DNA of 64,000 bases from Copromyces sp. CBS 386.78 (GCA_030685235.1 MU839095.1:124001-188000); one strand, 5' to 3'; shown: positions 45,842 to 57,325, numbered from the stretch's first letter. Notes: generated by a model from the letters alone, not told the origin. Made by a program: numbers and translations.

Positions 45842-47773
45842 CCTCCTTGGTTCACCTCTCTTCTCTAGGGCGAACAAAGCATTTGTTTTTGGCGCTAACA
45901 AGACCAATGGTATAGGTCCTTGTTATTGCAACAGCCGGAGTTTATCATGGCAACGGTTACGAAAGCTCTCGCTTCAACGTCTAATATGAGTACAGCACTG
46001 GGCAATGCAAATGCGCATACTTTCGAAATTGGCGAAGAAAAGTCTGAACACAACCAACAAGTAACCCGGGATATCAACAAACTGGATAACTACAATACTA
46101 GCGCTAGGCGTGAAAGATATCGCTACCGCAACAACTACGAGAGAGACTTTTTTGGTCTTCTAAGATACAGTTACTCGGAGTGGGAAACCCAGGAGATTGC
46201 TGATTCCACTTTTCATGGTAGGTTGCTAGGTAACAATGAAGGTCGCGAGAGACTTTGGTCACGAGTGAATGCTGATGTCCATATAGAGTATCGGTTTCGT
46301 CTGAAACCCCCAAGCTGGCTGTTGAGCAAAGCATGGGAGTTTCATGTTTCGGCTGCATTCTCCGGCTGGAAAACCCATCTACAACAGTACGCAGTGGTAT
46401 CTGTTTGGTCGCCTGTGTTTACGTATGCAAAAGAGGGAAATATTGCTGAGCTCAAGAAGCTCTTTTCTCAGGGACTCGCCACGCCGTTCTGTTTGGATCA
46501 GGACGGCAACACGCTGCTTCATCATGTAAGTTACCACTCAGACAATGCAATTTCCATCATCGAAATAACCAGTACGCAGGTCGCAAAGTATGTGGAGGAC
46601 GGTGTGAGCCTCGAAAGTATTAATTGGCTCGCGCAGTTGGGCGTCGACGGCACTTTGTTGAATGACGAGGGCACCACATATACCGACCTGATCGGTATTG
46701 ATATTCTTTTTTCTACCGGAACGGTTTTTGAGGAGTTCTTCTCGGAAGAACAGCGCTGGACAGCAACCCAACGCGAGGAAGCTTACCATCATCTGGTTTC
46801 AAGAGACGCTCTTCCAGGTGATCTTCACGAACTAGTGATCAAAGGCGACGCTGGATTGTTCTCTCTTCGTGAGATGGAGGACATATATGAGCAAAACAGA
46901 ATTGCCAAGCATTTATATGTCATACTAGAGCAGGCTTCCATTTTTTACGGCTATGTCAGGATCTATGCACCAGAGCTTCTAACATGGGGCTTGGGTCGGA
47001 GACTGAGCATTCCTGCGTCCCTTCACGATTTTGGAAACGGGTTCGGTACCATCATTGTACACCCCGAGGTCCTCAGGCGGCTCTTGTGGGGAGACCGCGG
47101 TCTATCAACGAGCGACCTAATGACCACAGTTTTACAGTGGGATTCAGTTTACTCGGTATGGAGTTATGTCGCGTTTTTCTGGACTCGCGCCTCTTGGGGT
47201 GTGTGCCCCTCCAGCCCCGACCCCCCTCCCGACACCAAGCACGGATGTTTCCTGAGACAGAAAAAGGTGCTATGGTCTCAATATCATGATATTATTCGAG
47301 ATCTGGCTTCCAACTGTAATCATGAGCACGTATCCTGGAGGCCTTCTGAGTCCGACCTTTCAGCCTTTTTCTGGGTGCTTCTGGAGGGCAGCTACTGCCG
47401 TTTAGGTGCGCCTGACATGCTCGAAATACAACAGAGAAAGCATTTCCAGAAGACGACCAGAAAATGGCTAGAACTCCTCCATTCGGGTGGCATAGACTTG
47501 GAGAGTTATGGGAAATTGGAGATGAAGACATTCAAACAACTCCGTCAAGGGAAGATACGGTTGCACCGGAGGCGGAATAGGGTGGGATTGTTCAGAGATG
47601 CTGGTCAAGATAGGCTTCCGAACATTGTGCTTTTCCTTACCGGGTTTAGTTACGGCCCGAAACCTGAGGACTGGGTTTTCTTCTGGGATCCTCACGTCGA
47701 AGACTTTGTGGAGGACTTCTGGATGATGATCGAAAACCCGCCTCTTGCCATCCCGGGCTCGTGGGTTGACTGA
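45372..47773 (+). pseudogene. HeLo-like N-terminal/ankyrin protein gene with a broken reading frame
   Basis: The start MAEVIGLVSSGIAIAQLAG is the classic fungal Helo_like_N opening of STAND-type proteins. The frame ends AVAI, then must shift at about 45447-45450 to continue WQEVKDVPETIKYIMNQL, which is the same domain. In relatives about five residues (KIKKL-like) lie between, so a loss of roughly 16 nt would explain it; no intron fits so small a gap. The rest is intact: exon to 45798, intron 45799-45915 (donor gtaggt, acceptor tatag, with a T27 run), then a long exon to the stop at 47773. The long exon includes an ankyrin-like stretch (AKEGNIAELKKLF, DQDGNTLLHHV) and a WLAQLGVDGTLLNDEG unit. 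Translation could also begin at the internal ATG 45491, giving a protein without the N-terminal helix. So it is either a decaying gene, a shortened functional one, or a sequencing error. Confidence 0.75.
45815..45841. repeat. T27 homopolymer inside an intron
   Basis: An uninterrupted run of 27 T lies in the intron of the HeLo-like gene. It may serve as an extreme polypyrimidine tract or simply be slippage-prone sequence, and its length may be misread. Confidence 0.85.
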
Positions 47774-48234
47774 GAACAAGGGTCAGCGACCATCTTGGAC
47801 GATTGGCGGTGACTTTTTGAAGTCAAAAAAAGGGTTCCAAACAAGCCACCTTGGTGTATATAGCCCGAAAAGAGGATCCGCAAGCCATTTGGTACTCGAA
47901 CTGAATGGAGATTTTTCGAAAAGAAGCTTCCATAGCGGAGTGTTGGAGGAGTGAATGAAGTCGATGCCTTCTACACTTGCTTCCTTTTTGCCAACCATTC
48001 AAACCCTAACCCTACAACTTTTCTAGTTTAAACGGCAAACAAAGCAATTGCTGGATGCCAGCTGGCCTTACTGCTTAAAACCCCGCCAAGCCAATACGAT
48101 GCAGTGGTTACATTGGCCCAATCGCGCAAAAGGTGTCCCCTGAAACTTTTAAAACAAGCCGCTTTCTTACCATCCTCCCTTTGCCTGAGCACGACAGGAG
48201 CGCCGAGTGTTCAACGCCAGACAATAATGCAATC
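47774..48234. other. Intergenic region and ERJ5-like promoter
   Basis: 461 bp between the broken HeLo-like gene and the ER J-protein gene. It likely holds a 3' UTR followed by promoter and leader. No clear element is recognised. Confidence 0.45.
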
Positions 48235-49855
48235 ATGAGATTTTCGGCGCTATCCCTCGGCCTTTTGGCCTTATTGACGCCGCTCACGGCAGCGTGGTCC
48301 AAGGAAGGCAAGTCATCCACTCTCCCAATGATCTCGAAAGCTTCCCCCGGGCCAGCAATGTTGCTGGCAATTCCCTGCATAATACAAGCTGGGATAGGCG
48401 ATGATGGCGGATGGCCACACATGAAGGTCTAGAGAAAAGGAACTTCCAATTCTAACATGGTCTTTGTACGACATAGACCGCGAAATCTTCCGAGTCCGCG
48501 ATGAGCTCATTGCCCACGAGGGTCCCGACGTCACCTTCTACGAGTTCCTCGGTGTCAGCAAGTCCGCCAGTCTCGAAGACATCAATAAGGCCTACAAGAA
48601 GAAGGCCCGCCAGCTGCACCCGGACAAGGTCAAGCAGCAGCTCCAAGCCGAGCGCGTCAAGGCCCAGAAGGAGAAAGCCAAGTTGCAGCAGCAGACCGGC
48701 AGCAAGCCGATTCCACAGGTGATCAAGCCTCCCACGAACGCCGAGGTCAAGGCGGCCGTCAAGCGCGCCTCGGAGCGCCAGGCCCGCCTATCCATCGTCA
48801 CCAATATCCTCCGCGGACCTATGCGCGACCGCTACGACCATTTCCTCAGCAACGGCTTCCCCACATGGAAGGGCACCGAGTACTACTACAACCGCTACCG
48901 CCCCGGCCTCGGCACCGCCATCACGGGCGTCTTCCTCTTCGCCGGCGGCGCCGCCCACTACCTGGCCCTTTACATGAGCTGGAAGCGCCAGCGCGAGTTC
49001 GTCGAGCGGTACATCAAGTTTGCCCGCCATGCCGCTTGGGGCGAGAACCTCAACATCCCCGGTGTCGATGCCGCTACCCCTGCTCCGGTTGCCGCTCCTC
49101 CTCCGCCGCCGCCCGCCCAGCCGCAGATGATGGAAGACGAAGACGGAAACATCATCCCCATGAACCGCAAGATGCGCAGGATGCAGGAGCGCGACGCCAA
49201 GAAGGAGAAGGACAAGGGCAGCATCAGTCAGAAGACCACCAGCCGCCGTGGTCGTCGCGGCCAGCAAGCCGCTGCCGCTTCCGCTCCCGCCTCCGGCTCG
49301 GCTACCCCCCAGCCTGCTGCCCAGGGTAACGGACCGACTGGCACCAAGAAGAGGGTCGTTGCTGAGAACGGCAAGGTCCTTGTCGTGGACTCGTTGGGCG
49401 ATGTCTACCTCGAGCAGGATGACGAGGAGGGTAACACGGCTGAGTACCTGCTTGACGTAAGTTCATCTCCATTATTCCTCCCACAAAGACAACTTAAAAG
49501 TACAAGGTTACTAACTTGATAAAAACAGCCCAACGAACTTCACCGCCCAACAGTCTCCGACACCGCCATCGTCCGCCTCCCCCTCTTCGTCTACAGCCTC
49601 ACCATCGGCCGTCTCTTCTCCAAGAAGCGCAACACCGATGACATCGATGACGAAGAGTACGAGGAAGTTGCCGGCTCCGACCACGATGACAATGACTCGG
49701 AGCCTGGCAAGGCCACGCCGAGCACCACCGACTCTGCCGAGGACTTTGAGTTGTTGGAGAAGAGCGTAGATGAGCTGGGACAGGCCAAGTCTACGGGTAG
49801 CCAGAAGCAACAGGGCGGTAACAAGGCTGGAAAGCGCAAGAATAAGAAGAGGTAA
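48235..49855 (+). CDS. ERJ5-like endoplasmic reticulum membrane J protein
   Basis: Model join(48235..48307,48477..49456,49529..49855), 459 residues. A Hsp40 co-chaperone that should stimulate Kar2/BiP in the ER lumen. A signal peptide (MRFSALSLGLLALLTPLTAA) is followed by WSKEDREIFRVRDE, typical of the Erj5 group. The J domain (FYEFLGVSKSASLEDINKAY) has an intact HPD at residues 72-74. After a coiled basic stretch and RYDHFLSNGFPTWKG there is a membrane span at about 171-193 (AITGVFLFAGGAAHYLALYM). A cytosolic, Lys-rich tail with an Ala/Pro linker ends GKRKNKKR. The first intron (48308-48476) must use donor GCAAGT to restore the frame (GAA G|AC CGC); no GT donor fits. The second intron is canonical. 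Confidence 0.88.
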
Positions 49856-50097
49856 ACAAACGGGTGAGAACGTATGAAGGGGGTGAATTGTGTGAGAAAA
49901 AGAAGAAGGCTATTGTGTAGATTTGTCATTTCTTGGTATAAAAAGAATATGGTGTTAGTTATGACTTATATAGTGCACAAGTAGTCTTTAGACACTTTGA
50001 TGGCCTTGGTTGTCACCATTTGTTCCCTCATGGTGCAGAGGCCACTCAGTGAGTTTATAAGTTATGCCATCCTAGCGAAACATCAACAACTCCATAT

Positions 50098-50169
50098 GGT
50101 CCGCTGGCTCAATGGCAGAGCGTCTGACTACGAATCAGGAGGTTCCAGGTTCGACCCCTGGGTGGATCG
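50098..50169 (+). tRNA. tRNA-Arg(ACG)
   Basis: 72 nt, no intron. Acceptor GGTCCGC pairs with GTGGATC (two G-U pairs), discriminator G. The anticodon loop CTACGAA is closed by CTGA/TCAG with anticodon ACG (A34 likely edited to inosine), and the T-arm is CCAGG-TTCGACC-CCTGG. T-rich runs from 50202 can terminate RNA polymerase III. Confidence 0.95.
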
Positions 50170-50633
50170 TAAATCACAAGGTGCTTCGAGCACCCAACCA
50201 ACTCTTTTTCTTTTTCTTTTTTTTCTTTTGGCATTTGTCTTTGGGAGTTTGTACGCATGTCGAGACCTTCAATCTTCTTTTTTGGTCGTCAATATGAAAA
50301 CGAAAAATGTTGCGAGTGGAGTGCCATTACTACCCGTCAGGATTCGGACGGCTCCAGCTGCTAACAAAAGGTGGAACCATATACACAGAATTGTTGGTAT
50401 AGTTGAAAAGCGCACTCCTTCTCCAGTTGTCTGGTTTTTGTGATTCGTATCCCTCTCTCCTCTCTGTACCCAGTATCGAATTTCTGTATAAGTCATCAAC
50501 TTGCCCTGAAGCCCAACCGAAAAAACTCCAAACGAACCTAGTCGTTACCAATCATAAAACCCCATGATCCCTGTATATATTTACCCGAGAAAGAAATAAC
50601 AACCCGTACGCCCAGCTAGATCGAAGAGGCTGA
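50170..50633. other. Flank of tRNA-Arg and 3' end region of a minus-strand J-protein gene
   Basis: 464 bp with pyrimidine runs after the tRNA and probable 3' UTR of the gene ending at 50634. No further gene is seen. Confidence 0.5.
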
Positions 50634-51723
50634 TCAGATTCCCACAGTATGGCTGAACACCTTGGCCGCCAACTGGGTAAGAAGCCTCGCCTTGTCGTCT
50701 TGAGGGAGTTCCTGTGAATGAGAAGAAAAGAGGAAAAACCAATTAGAGTAATGTCCGATCATCATCAACGTGGGAGTCATTCGTAATCGAGACCGCTGTC
50801 ATCGTCCTCTTCCGAATCTTCTTCTTCTCTCAAGAAGTCCACACCCAGGGCACTTACCTGAAATACGGCATAGACGCTCTTCCCCTTTGCGTCTCTGATA
50901 GCACCCAATCTGTTGCCCGCAACCGCGCCGGCCAACAGACCGGGCACGTTCGCGACGATAAAGCCCATTACGCCACCGCTGAGTCCGCCCAGCAAGCTCC
51001 AGAACTTGTTCGTCGGTCTGTTCGTGCCGTCGGGCTCCGCCATGCCTTCCTCGCGCAGCATCTCCTCGAAGACATCGGCGAACTGCGCGTTTTGCGTTTG
51101 CTCGCGGTCCTGTTGTTGTGCACCGTTGTTGCTGTTTTGTCTCTGCTTGGTGAAGAAGTTCCACGCCCACGAGAAGGCCTGGCCGGCGGGACTGGAGCCC
51201 ACGCCGGCGCCGGCGCCAGCGTCCGCTTCGGCAAAGGGATCAGAAGTGTTGTCGAAGCCGCCTGCGGTACTGCCGCCCCAGGATGAGGACGCTGACGATG
51301 GTGGGACGTAGTCGCTGCCGACGCCGAAGATCTTGCGCTGCTCGTCATATTCCCGACGTCGCAGAGGGTCCGAGAGGGTGTAGTAGGCGTCATTGACTAG
51401 CTGGAACTTGCGGGTGCGGTCGGCGCGGTCGGGGGCATCGGCTGCTACGCGGTCTGGGTGCGTCTTGAGGGCGGCGCTGTCGTCGTTATCATGACCTTGT
51501 TAGTTGATGGGTAGTCTGCAGTGGTGATTATAAGGAAATGTTCTCGTACCGCTTGTAGGCATCGCGGATTTGATTTGTTGAGGCGGTTGGAGAAACCCCT
51601 AGGATCGCATCTATGAGAGGATGTGTTAGCGATATGTCTCTCGTTGCCGCGCGAGTGCTTAGTCCGTTGATGAAGCTGAAGTCTCTTTTACTAACAGTAG
51701 TTGGGTGGGCGAGCTGTAGGCAT
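50634..51723 (-). CDS. J-domain (DnaJ-like) co-chaperone
   Basis: Model complement(join(50634..50711,50858..51476,51550..51610,51696..51723)), 261 residues. Expected to stimulate an Hsp70. The start at 51723 gives MPTARPPNY, and the first splice (donor gttagt, branch gctaac, acceptor atag) completes YYAILGVSPTAST, the normal J-domain opening. The second restores DAYKRAALKTHPDRV with HPD at residues 36-38. The J domain ends with NDAYYTLSDPLRRREYDEQR. A Ser/Gly/Ala linker, a Gln/Asn-rich stretch and a hydrophobic Gly-rich segment (GLSGGVMGFIVANVPGLLAG) follow, which may insert in a membrane. The last intron (donor gtaagt after VFQ, acceptor ttcacag) leads to ELPQDDKARLLTQLAAKVF. If it is retained, the frame stays open to 50777 and gives an acidic tail instead. 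No signal peptide, so probably cytosolic or organelle-surface. Confidence 0.88.
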
Positions 51724-53886
51724 CGTAAGGAAGTCTTGGTGGTGATTCGAGATAGAGCTGCTTGTAAATCCGCAAATAGTAATGATAGACAAGCAGTCAA
51801 AAGAAGGTGTTTAGGGGAAAACGAAGGGGACGGTTTTCGAGGATAATGTCTGATAAGATAGATCAACGGCAAAAGCAAAGTGGATAGGTAGCTACAGTAA
51901 CTAACACCGCTAGCCCTGTGAGGGGATACTCCGGGGCAAAACTCAAAAAGAGACTGACCCGAAACCGAAGGGACAGCTGTTTTGTTCAATGGGCTGCCTC
52001 ACTTCTTGCGACGGCTGTTTATTCGTCTAAATTTGACAAATCGAGCTGAACGTGAAGATGGGAGGAATGCCTGGCCTGCTTCCCGCCGTGAACTGTGAAG
52101 ATGGTCCCTGGCGTCTTGGTCCCAGCAGGTGTCAAGATCAACGTCATCCGTGGCGGGTAATTGTGGCTTGTTTGACAGCGGTTACCCAATCATAAGCACT
52201 TGACAGCCTTGCACGTGGCTGCTCTTCAAGCCGATCCTTGCTACGGTTACAGTCCGATGGAGCCTGGCCTTGACCCCGCCGTGCCCGCCTAGGTATGGGC
52301 CCTTTCTTCAGTGGGACGTTCTGGACCCTTTTCATATCATCACTTCGGCTTTCAACATTCGATTGTTTCCTCCGTTGTTCAACTTTTGGAATGTCATGAA
52401 ATTCATGACCCCAAACTTCCTGTTCCGTACGAATCTTGAAGACAAGATGTAGGGTCTCGAATATGGTTGCTCTGCCCCGGCCTGAGGGAAGTATCTTTCC
52501 GATTTATCATATGCCTCAGTTCTTTCCCTGGTGATTGGGCGGAAGGGCTCGATTTGATAGCCGCTCCGGGCTGTTTCATATCGTCCTTCCTTTCATTCAG
52601 ATCATGATGGGCGCATGATTGCGGTTATGACGCTAACAGCCTGACTGTGTGACTGCCCAACCCAACCACCAAACATTGAACCGAAGTTCACCTTCTCGAA
52701 ACCCGCCCGCGCTCAATTGTCTCAGCAAGATGCTGGAAACAGTTTTTTTGCTGCCTGATGGGCAATATTCATGCAACCACCGGCAACAGGACCTGCATTT
52801 GGTCACCTTTTGGGGGACCTCGAGGCTGTTTTTGGGTGTTGGCATCACACAGCACGACACCATGAGAAGCCGTCGAAGCATGATCGACTTTCTTGAATGG
52901 TCAATGTCTGTTCAAACGCCGTGTTTCTTTGGGGGTGCCGCCGGGTGATTATTCTTCAAATCATGAGCCTAGCGTCCCTGGCCGGGTGTATCTGCCGCCC
53001 GAATACCGCTAGTTTGCACTCGTTCCCCCCCGCCCTCCCCGCCGTCCCAAACCCAGGTGTTGCCTGCCTTGCCCCTCCATTTCCCAACACTCGCTGGCCG
53101 TGTATGCCATGTGCGTGCACTTTCGTTCACATCATACACTTCATCACGAGGATATTTCGAACCTGCCTGCCCAAATAAGAAGTCTGATTTCCCTCGTACC
53201 CATCCTCGTATGATCTCCGTTTTTCTATCTCATCTTGCTTCCCAATTTCTCTTCACCTCCAACTGCACGCCTCACAGTAGCCAGCCGGCAAGCATCCGAC
53301 TTTCGAAACTTCACAAAGTTCGACGACCTAGACAAACTGCGCAAAGCACTAGACGAGTCACGTTGCCATTTCTCGTTGCTCATCCCAGACACGAACACTT
53401 GATCCTCGCTCATTCTCCATCTCGCGGAAGGAAATCGTATCTTCACCGCTTGAAGATCCACGTTCGAGTCACCGTCTCTCGTGCTATCAAGAGTCGGTCG
53501 AGAACCCCTCACTTTGCCTTGAATAGTAGACACGAAATACAAACGAGTTGTACAAGCATACATTCGTTTCCAAAGCTCGGTACAAGCTCTTCGTTCTTGC
53601 TGCCACTTCTTGCTTTGCTCCTCACCCAGCTAGCTGGATATCGCCAAATCTCCTTAGCCCCAACTGCACAACAGAACGGGTCGTAACCAACCAACAACAG
53701 GCGTCGTCAAGACTACCAAGGAAAAGAACAACCCGAGTCTCAGGTAATGTACAACGAAGCTGTCTCTGCCACAGTCTTCTAATCACGTCTTACAAACTTT
53801 CCATTTGTCACATGCTAACAATCTTTTATGACATCACAGAATAACAACGAGTCACACGATTCACGTTCCTCCTAGATCAGTTCAAG
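51724..53886. other. Divergent intergenic region with probable long leader
   Basis: About 2.2 kb between the J-protein gene and the Q-rich hypothetical gene. A 209-codon plus-strand open frame (53057-53686) is Ser/Arg-rich and has no domain. It lies in the pyrimidine-rich region that is probably the leader of the gene at 53887, so I treat it as upstream open frame or chance. A candidate leader intron is listed separately. Confidence 0.5.
53744..53839 (+). other. Candidate 5' UTR intron
   Basis: Donor GTAATG after CTCAG, branch-like GCTAACA near 53814, and acceptor CATCACAG. The 96-nt length is typical for this window, and it ends 47 nt before the ATG of the hypothetical gene at 53887. Confidence 0.5.
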
Positions 53887-54684
53887 ATGCAATCACACGA
53901 CGAACTTGCTGATCTCTTTTCTCGGAACTTCTCTCTGGAGCCTGTTCAGCAGCTCGCACAGGTCCAGGTCCCGAACCAAGAACCGAAGATAGTCTACATC
54001 TCGGCGCATTACAACCACTCGACTCATGTTCGTACCCAGGATACCCAACCATCACAGCCTGCGCCCAGAGGAACATCGGAGCCGCCTGCACTCTCTGAAG
54101 TTGAAGCTGTTCTCAGAAAACACCATGTGAACACAGCAGGCTTGTCCCGTGCTCAGATCCAGCTTTTCAAGTCGGTGGACGATCCGCAGCGCTACAGGCT
54201 GATTGACCTTTGGCGCAACTGCCCTCCTACAAACCGTAGCGACAATCCTACAATGGACTGGAGCATGACAAGCATGAACCAGGAAGAGATCCTGGCCAAG
54301 AACCGATGGGAGCAACAGCAACAGCAACAACAGGCTGCTGAACAAGAGGTTGTCATGAGTCTCGATGGGACTCCCCTGACTCCGATTCAGGCAGGCGACG
54401 GTCGTTGGATCGCGGCGGACTCAGTTCATGACATGGAGCCCTACATGGCTTCGGGTTATGAGGAAATGGCTCGCCGTGAGTATGAAGAGTCCGCCCGTCG
54501 AGCATTTGCTGAATCTGTGGAGCGGACCAAGACCTTCGCCATTGCGACCGCTGGCCCGACTTTTAACCCTGCGCATTCGGACCCGGTTTATGCCAACTCG
54601 GGGGTGGACTGGAGGCAACAAGATGCCATGGCAAACCAATACGGAAGATTGATGGCGTACAGGGATGACGAGGAGATGCTTTGA
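53887..54684 (+). CDS. Hypothetical protein with Gln-rich coiled segment
   Basis: Single coding exon, 265 residues, no recognised family. The ATG is preceded by A-rich TTCAAG and a candidate leader intron. No signal peptide or membrane span. A central helical region (LSEVEAVLRKHHVNTAGLS, then AQIQLFKSVDDPQRYRLIDL) precedes a WEQQQQQQQAAEQE run and an acidic/Arg-rich helix (EEMARREYEESARRAFAESV) likely to form a coiled coil. The C-terminus is acidic (RDDEEML). The reading frame spans the whole gene with even codon use, so I regard it as real. The composition suggests a soluble nuclear or cytosolic protein conserved in related fungi, but this is inference. Confidence 0.75.
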   Translation: MQSHDELADLFSRNFSLEPVQQLAQVQVPNQEPKIVYISAHYNHSTHVRTQDTQPSQPAPRGTSEPPALSEVEAVLRKHHVNTAGLSRAQIQLFKSVDDPQRYRLIDLWRNCPPTNRSDNPTMDWSMTSMNQEEILAKNRWEQQQQQQQAAEQEVVMSLDGTPLTPIQAGDGRWIAADSVHDMEPYMASGYEEMARREYEESARRAFAESVERTKTFAIATAGPTFNPAHSDPVYANSGVDWRQQDAMANQYGRLMAYRDDEEML

Positions 54685-55652
54685 GCTGGCAGTTACGCTA
54701 TACGCCCATTTGTGTTAAGGGAGGAACCGGAGGTGGCTGTTTGGCTTATCTATGGCGTTATTGTGATTGGGCTTGTATAACCATGTCTTTGCTGGGTATG
54801 CGACGTTGTCAGCGGGCTTTCGAGTATGACTTTGTGCGTTGGTCTTAAAAATAGAGCATATCAGAGCTTACTTCTCCCCCTATTCGTTAAACTTGCCTCT
54901 TTTTTCAAGTTTCCCATCATCTCCTTGTCAGAGTTATGGCGCCTTTCTACTCAGATATTCCCATAAAGATGAAATGGATCATGAGAGATCGGGCAGCTCA
55001 GGCTTAGATAATCTGAGGGATGACATTTTGTCCTTTTCGATATCGGGGCACAGATGCAATGGTAGACTGATTCCCCGTCTAACTCTACCAGCTGGCTCCA
55101 GTACTCCTGGTTCCGCAAGTTTCGTCTCCATGTTGTGGCGTACATGCGGAATGTAAAAACGTCCACATCGGTGATACAACGGTTTGTTTACATTGAAAAG
55201 GAGAGGAGGCGTTTCCGCTTTCCTGGGACGGCCTGTGTGTGGGGTGTTCTTGACATTATATGGGGCCGGTGATGGAATAGGTGTGGCTGGAAAGTTGCAA
55301 GGCTCCCTGTTCCATGGCTGAAGCTCTGCAAACGCCACAGTACTTCAGCCTCAGGACGACCAAGCTTCTATCCCGCACGGCAGTGGAGCGGAGGGAAGGT
55401 GCTACGGGGCAACAGTGCTACGCAGCTCCCAGGCTGCCTGATGGAGCTCACCTTGAACTGAAGCAATAGCAGCAGCAGCTACCAGCAACACCACCATCAC
55501 CTCTCCAAACAAACCGATCTCGACGACCCATTTCTTGAGCAACCCACCTTTTAGCTCGAGCCAGTACAGCGCGATCCTCTCCGTCCTTTTGAATCTGGAA
55601 AACCAAACAAAATACCGGCACCGCATATCAACACCCTCACATTTAAGGCACA
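54685..55652. other. Intergenic region and proteasome gene promoter
   Basis: 968 bp with short overlapping frames only. The first part is probably 3' UTR; the last 200 bases are A/C-rich and lead to the proteasome gene start. I looked for a proteasome-type element (GGTGGCAAA) and did not find an exact copy. Confidence 0.5.
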
Positions 55653-56896
55653 ATGGTACGTCTTGTTCAAGCCCCCGGCACTCCCCTCGTTAGCGGGCGT
55701 CCCCATCCCCAAAATGACCAAACCGTAGCCGGGCGCAAAAGCGTCATGGTTCTCGAATATGAAGCGAAACTGACCAAGTCGCCTTAAACAACAAACAGAC
55801 TTCCATAGGAACAGGCTACGATCTTGCCAACTCCATTTTTTCCCCCGATGGCCGCAACTTCCAAGTCGAATATGCCGTAAAGGCAGTTGAGAATGGCAGC
55901 ACCTCGATCGGCATCCGCTGCAAGGACGGCGTCGTGTTGGCGGCGGAGAAGGTTATCACATCCAAGCTGCTCAAGCAGGGCGCCAACAAGCGCATTGCGA
56001 CAGTCGACAGGCATTTGGGCATTGTACGTTTTATTTCGATTTCTATCCCTCTGTTGTTTGGGCGGGATTCATCATCAGCGAGCTTCAACCTGTCTGCGGG
56101 GTAGTAGTAGCAAGCTAGCTTCACCACCCTCCCTGCCATCGCAACGAACAAACCACACCCTGACCTTCTCGCCTCCAATAACATGTATCATGGTTCGACA
56201 AATGCTAAGTACAAACTGCCCCGATAGGTATACTCCGGCATGATTCCCGACGGTAGACACTTCGTGGACCGCGCCCGCGACGAGGCGCGCGGCTGGCGCG
56301 ACAACTACAAGACGCCCATCTCGACAAAAGACCTGGCCGGCCGCATGGGCGGCTACATGCAAGCCTACACGCTGTACCAATCGGTGCGACCCTTCGGCAT
56401 CACGGCCATCATCGGCGGCTACGACAGCGAGCTCGAGACGCCCGTGGACGGCGAGGTCGGCAGCGGCCCATCCGTCGGCGCCGGCGGCAAGGTGGAGGGC
56501 AAGAAGCACGGCGGTCCGTTCCTGTACATGGTGGAGCCCTCGGGTCTCTACTGGGGCTACTATGGCGCCGCGACGGGCAAGGGCAGGCAGGCGGCCAAGG
56601 CGGAGCTCGAGAAGCTGGACCTCAGCGGCGACGGCGAGTCGACGGGCCTGACGCTCGAGGAGGCGGTAAAGGAGGCGGCGCGCATCATTTATGTTGCCCA
56701 CGACGACAACAAGGACAAGGAGTTCGAGCTCGAGATGACCTGGATCAGCGGGGCGGACGGTCCTACGAAGGGTCGTCACCTGGAGGTGCCTGAGACTCTG
56801 CGGAAGGAGGCGGAGAAGTATGCGGAGCGCATGACTGCGAAGGACGTCGAGGATGAAGAGGAAACGAAAGAGGGCGGGGACAAGATGGAGGAGTAA
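55653..56896 (+). CDS. 20S proteasome subunit alpha-7 (PRE10/PSMA3 type)
   Basis: Model join(55653..55655,55799..56023,56228..56896), 298 residues. Structural alpha-ring subunit of the 20S core particle in cytosol and nucleus. The first coding exon is just the ATG, followed at once by donor GTACGT. The splice to ACT TCC ATA GGA gives [20 protein letters not shown], the proteasome alpha signature, then [19 protein letters not shown] and [11 protein letters not shown]. The second join gives [53 protein letters not shown] and [14 protein letters not shown] identify the alpha-7 class rather than the other six alpha subunits. A ~20-residue Gly-rich insert ([19 protein letters not shown]) breaks the central region, and the C-terminus is long and acidic ([15 protein letters not shown]), as usual for alpha-7. 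The 204-nt second intron is long for this window. Confidence 0.93.
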
Positions 56897-57325
56897 GAAG
56901 GGTCTAACCTCTGGGATACCTGTTTGTGGATGAATAGACGAGGCAGGAGGTGATGATGCTTAGCATGTAATTCTAAACCATGAGGCACGACTGCGATTTG
57001 ATTTCTTGACGAGTGATAGAACTTCCCTAATTGCCATATGGGATTCAACCTACATCATGGCCTGTGATGCACTACGGTCCAGGTCACTAGTGGCCCATCA
57101 TTTTTAACAGGGGTGTATATCACGTTGTGAAGCATGTAGTCTTTTGTTGTGAGACAAAATCAAGTGAGGAAAAAATGTTTTCTATAACCAACCAGAAAAT
57201 GCTTCAAAAACTCCCATTAAATGATATCCTATACTTTTCCCCAACCTTAACCCAACAATACCAAAACAACAAACGTACATCAACCACCGGGTATTCCTAT
57301 CTTTTTCCTACATCACCCTCCGCAT
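56897..57325. other. Convergent 3' flanks
   Basis: 429 bp between the proteasome stop and the UTP20 stop. The right part is A/T-rich and probably contains both 3' UTRs. No gene. Confidence 0.55.
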
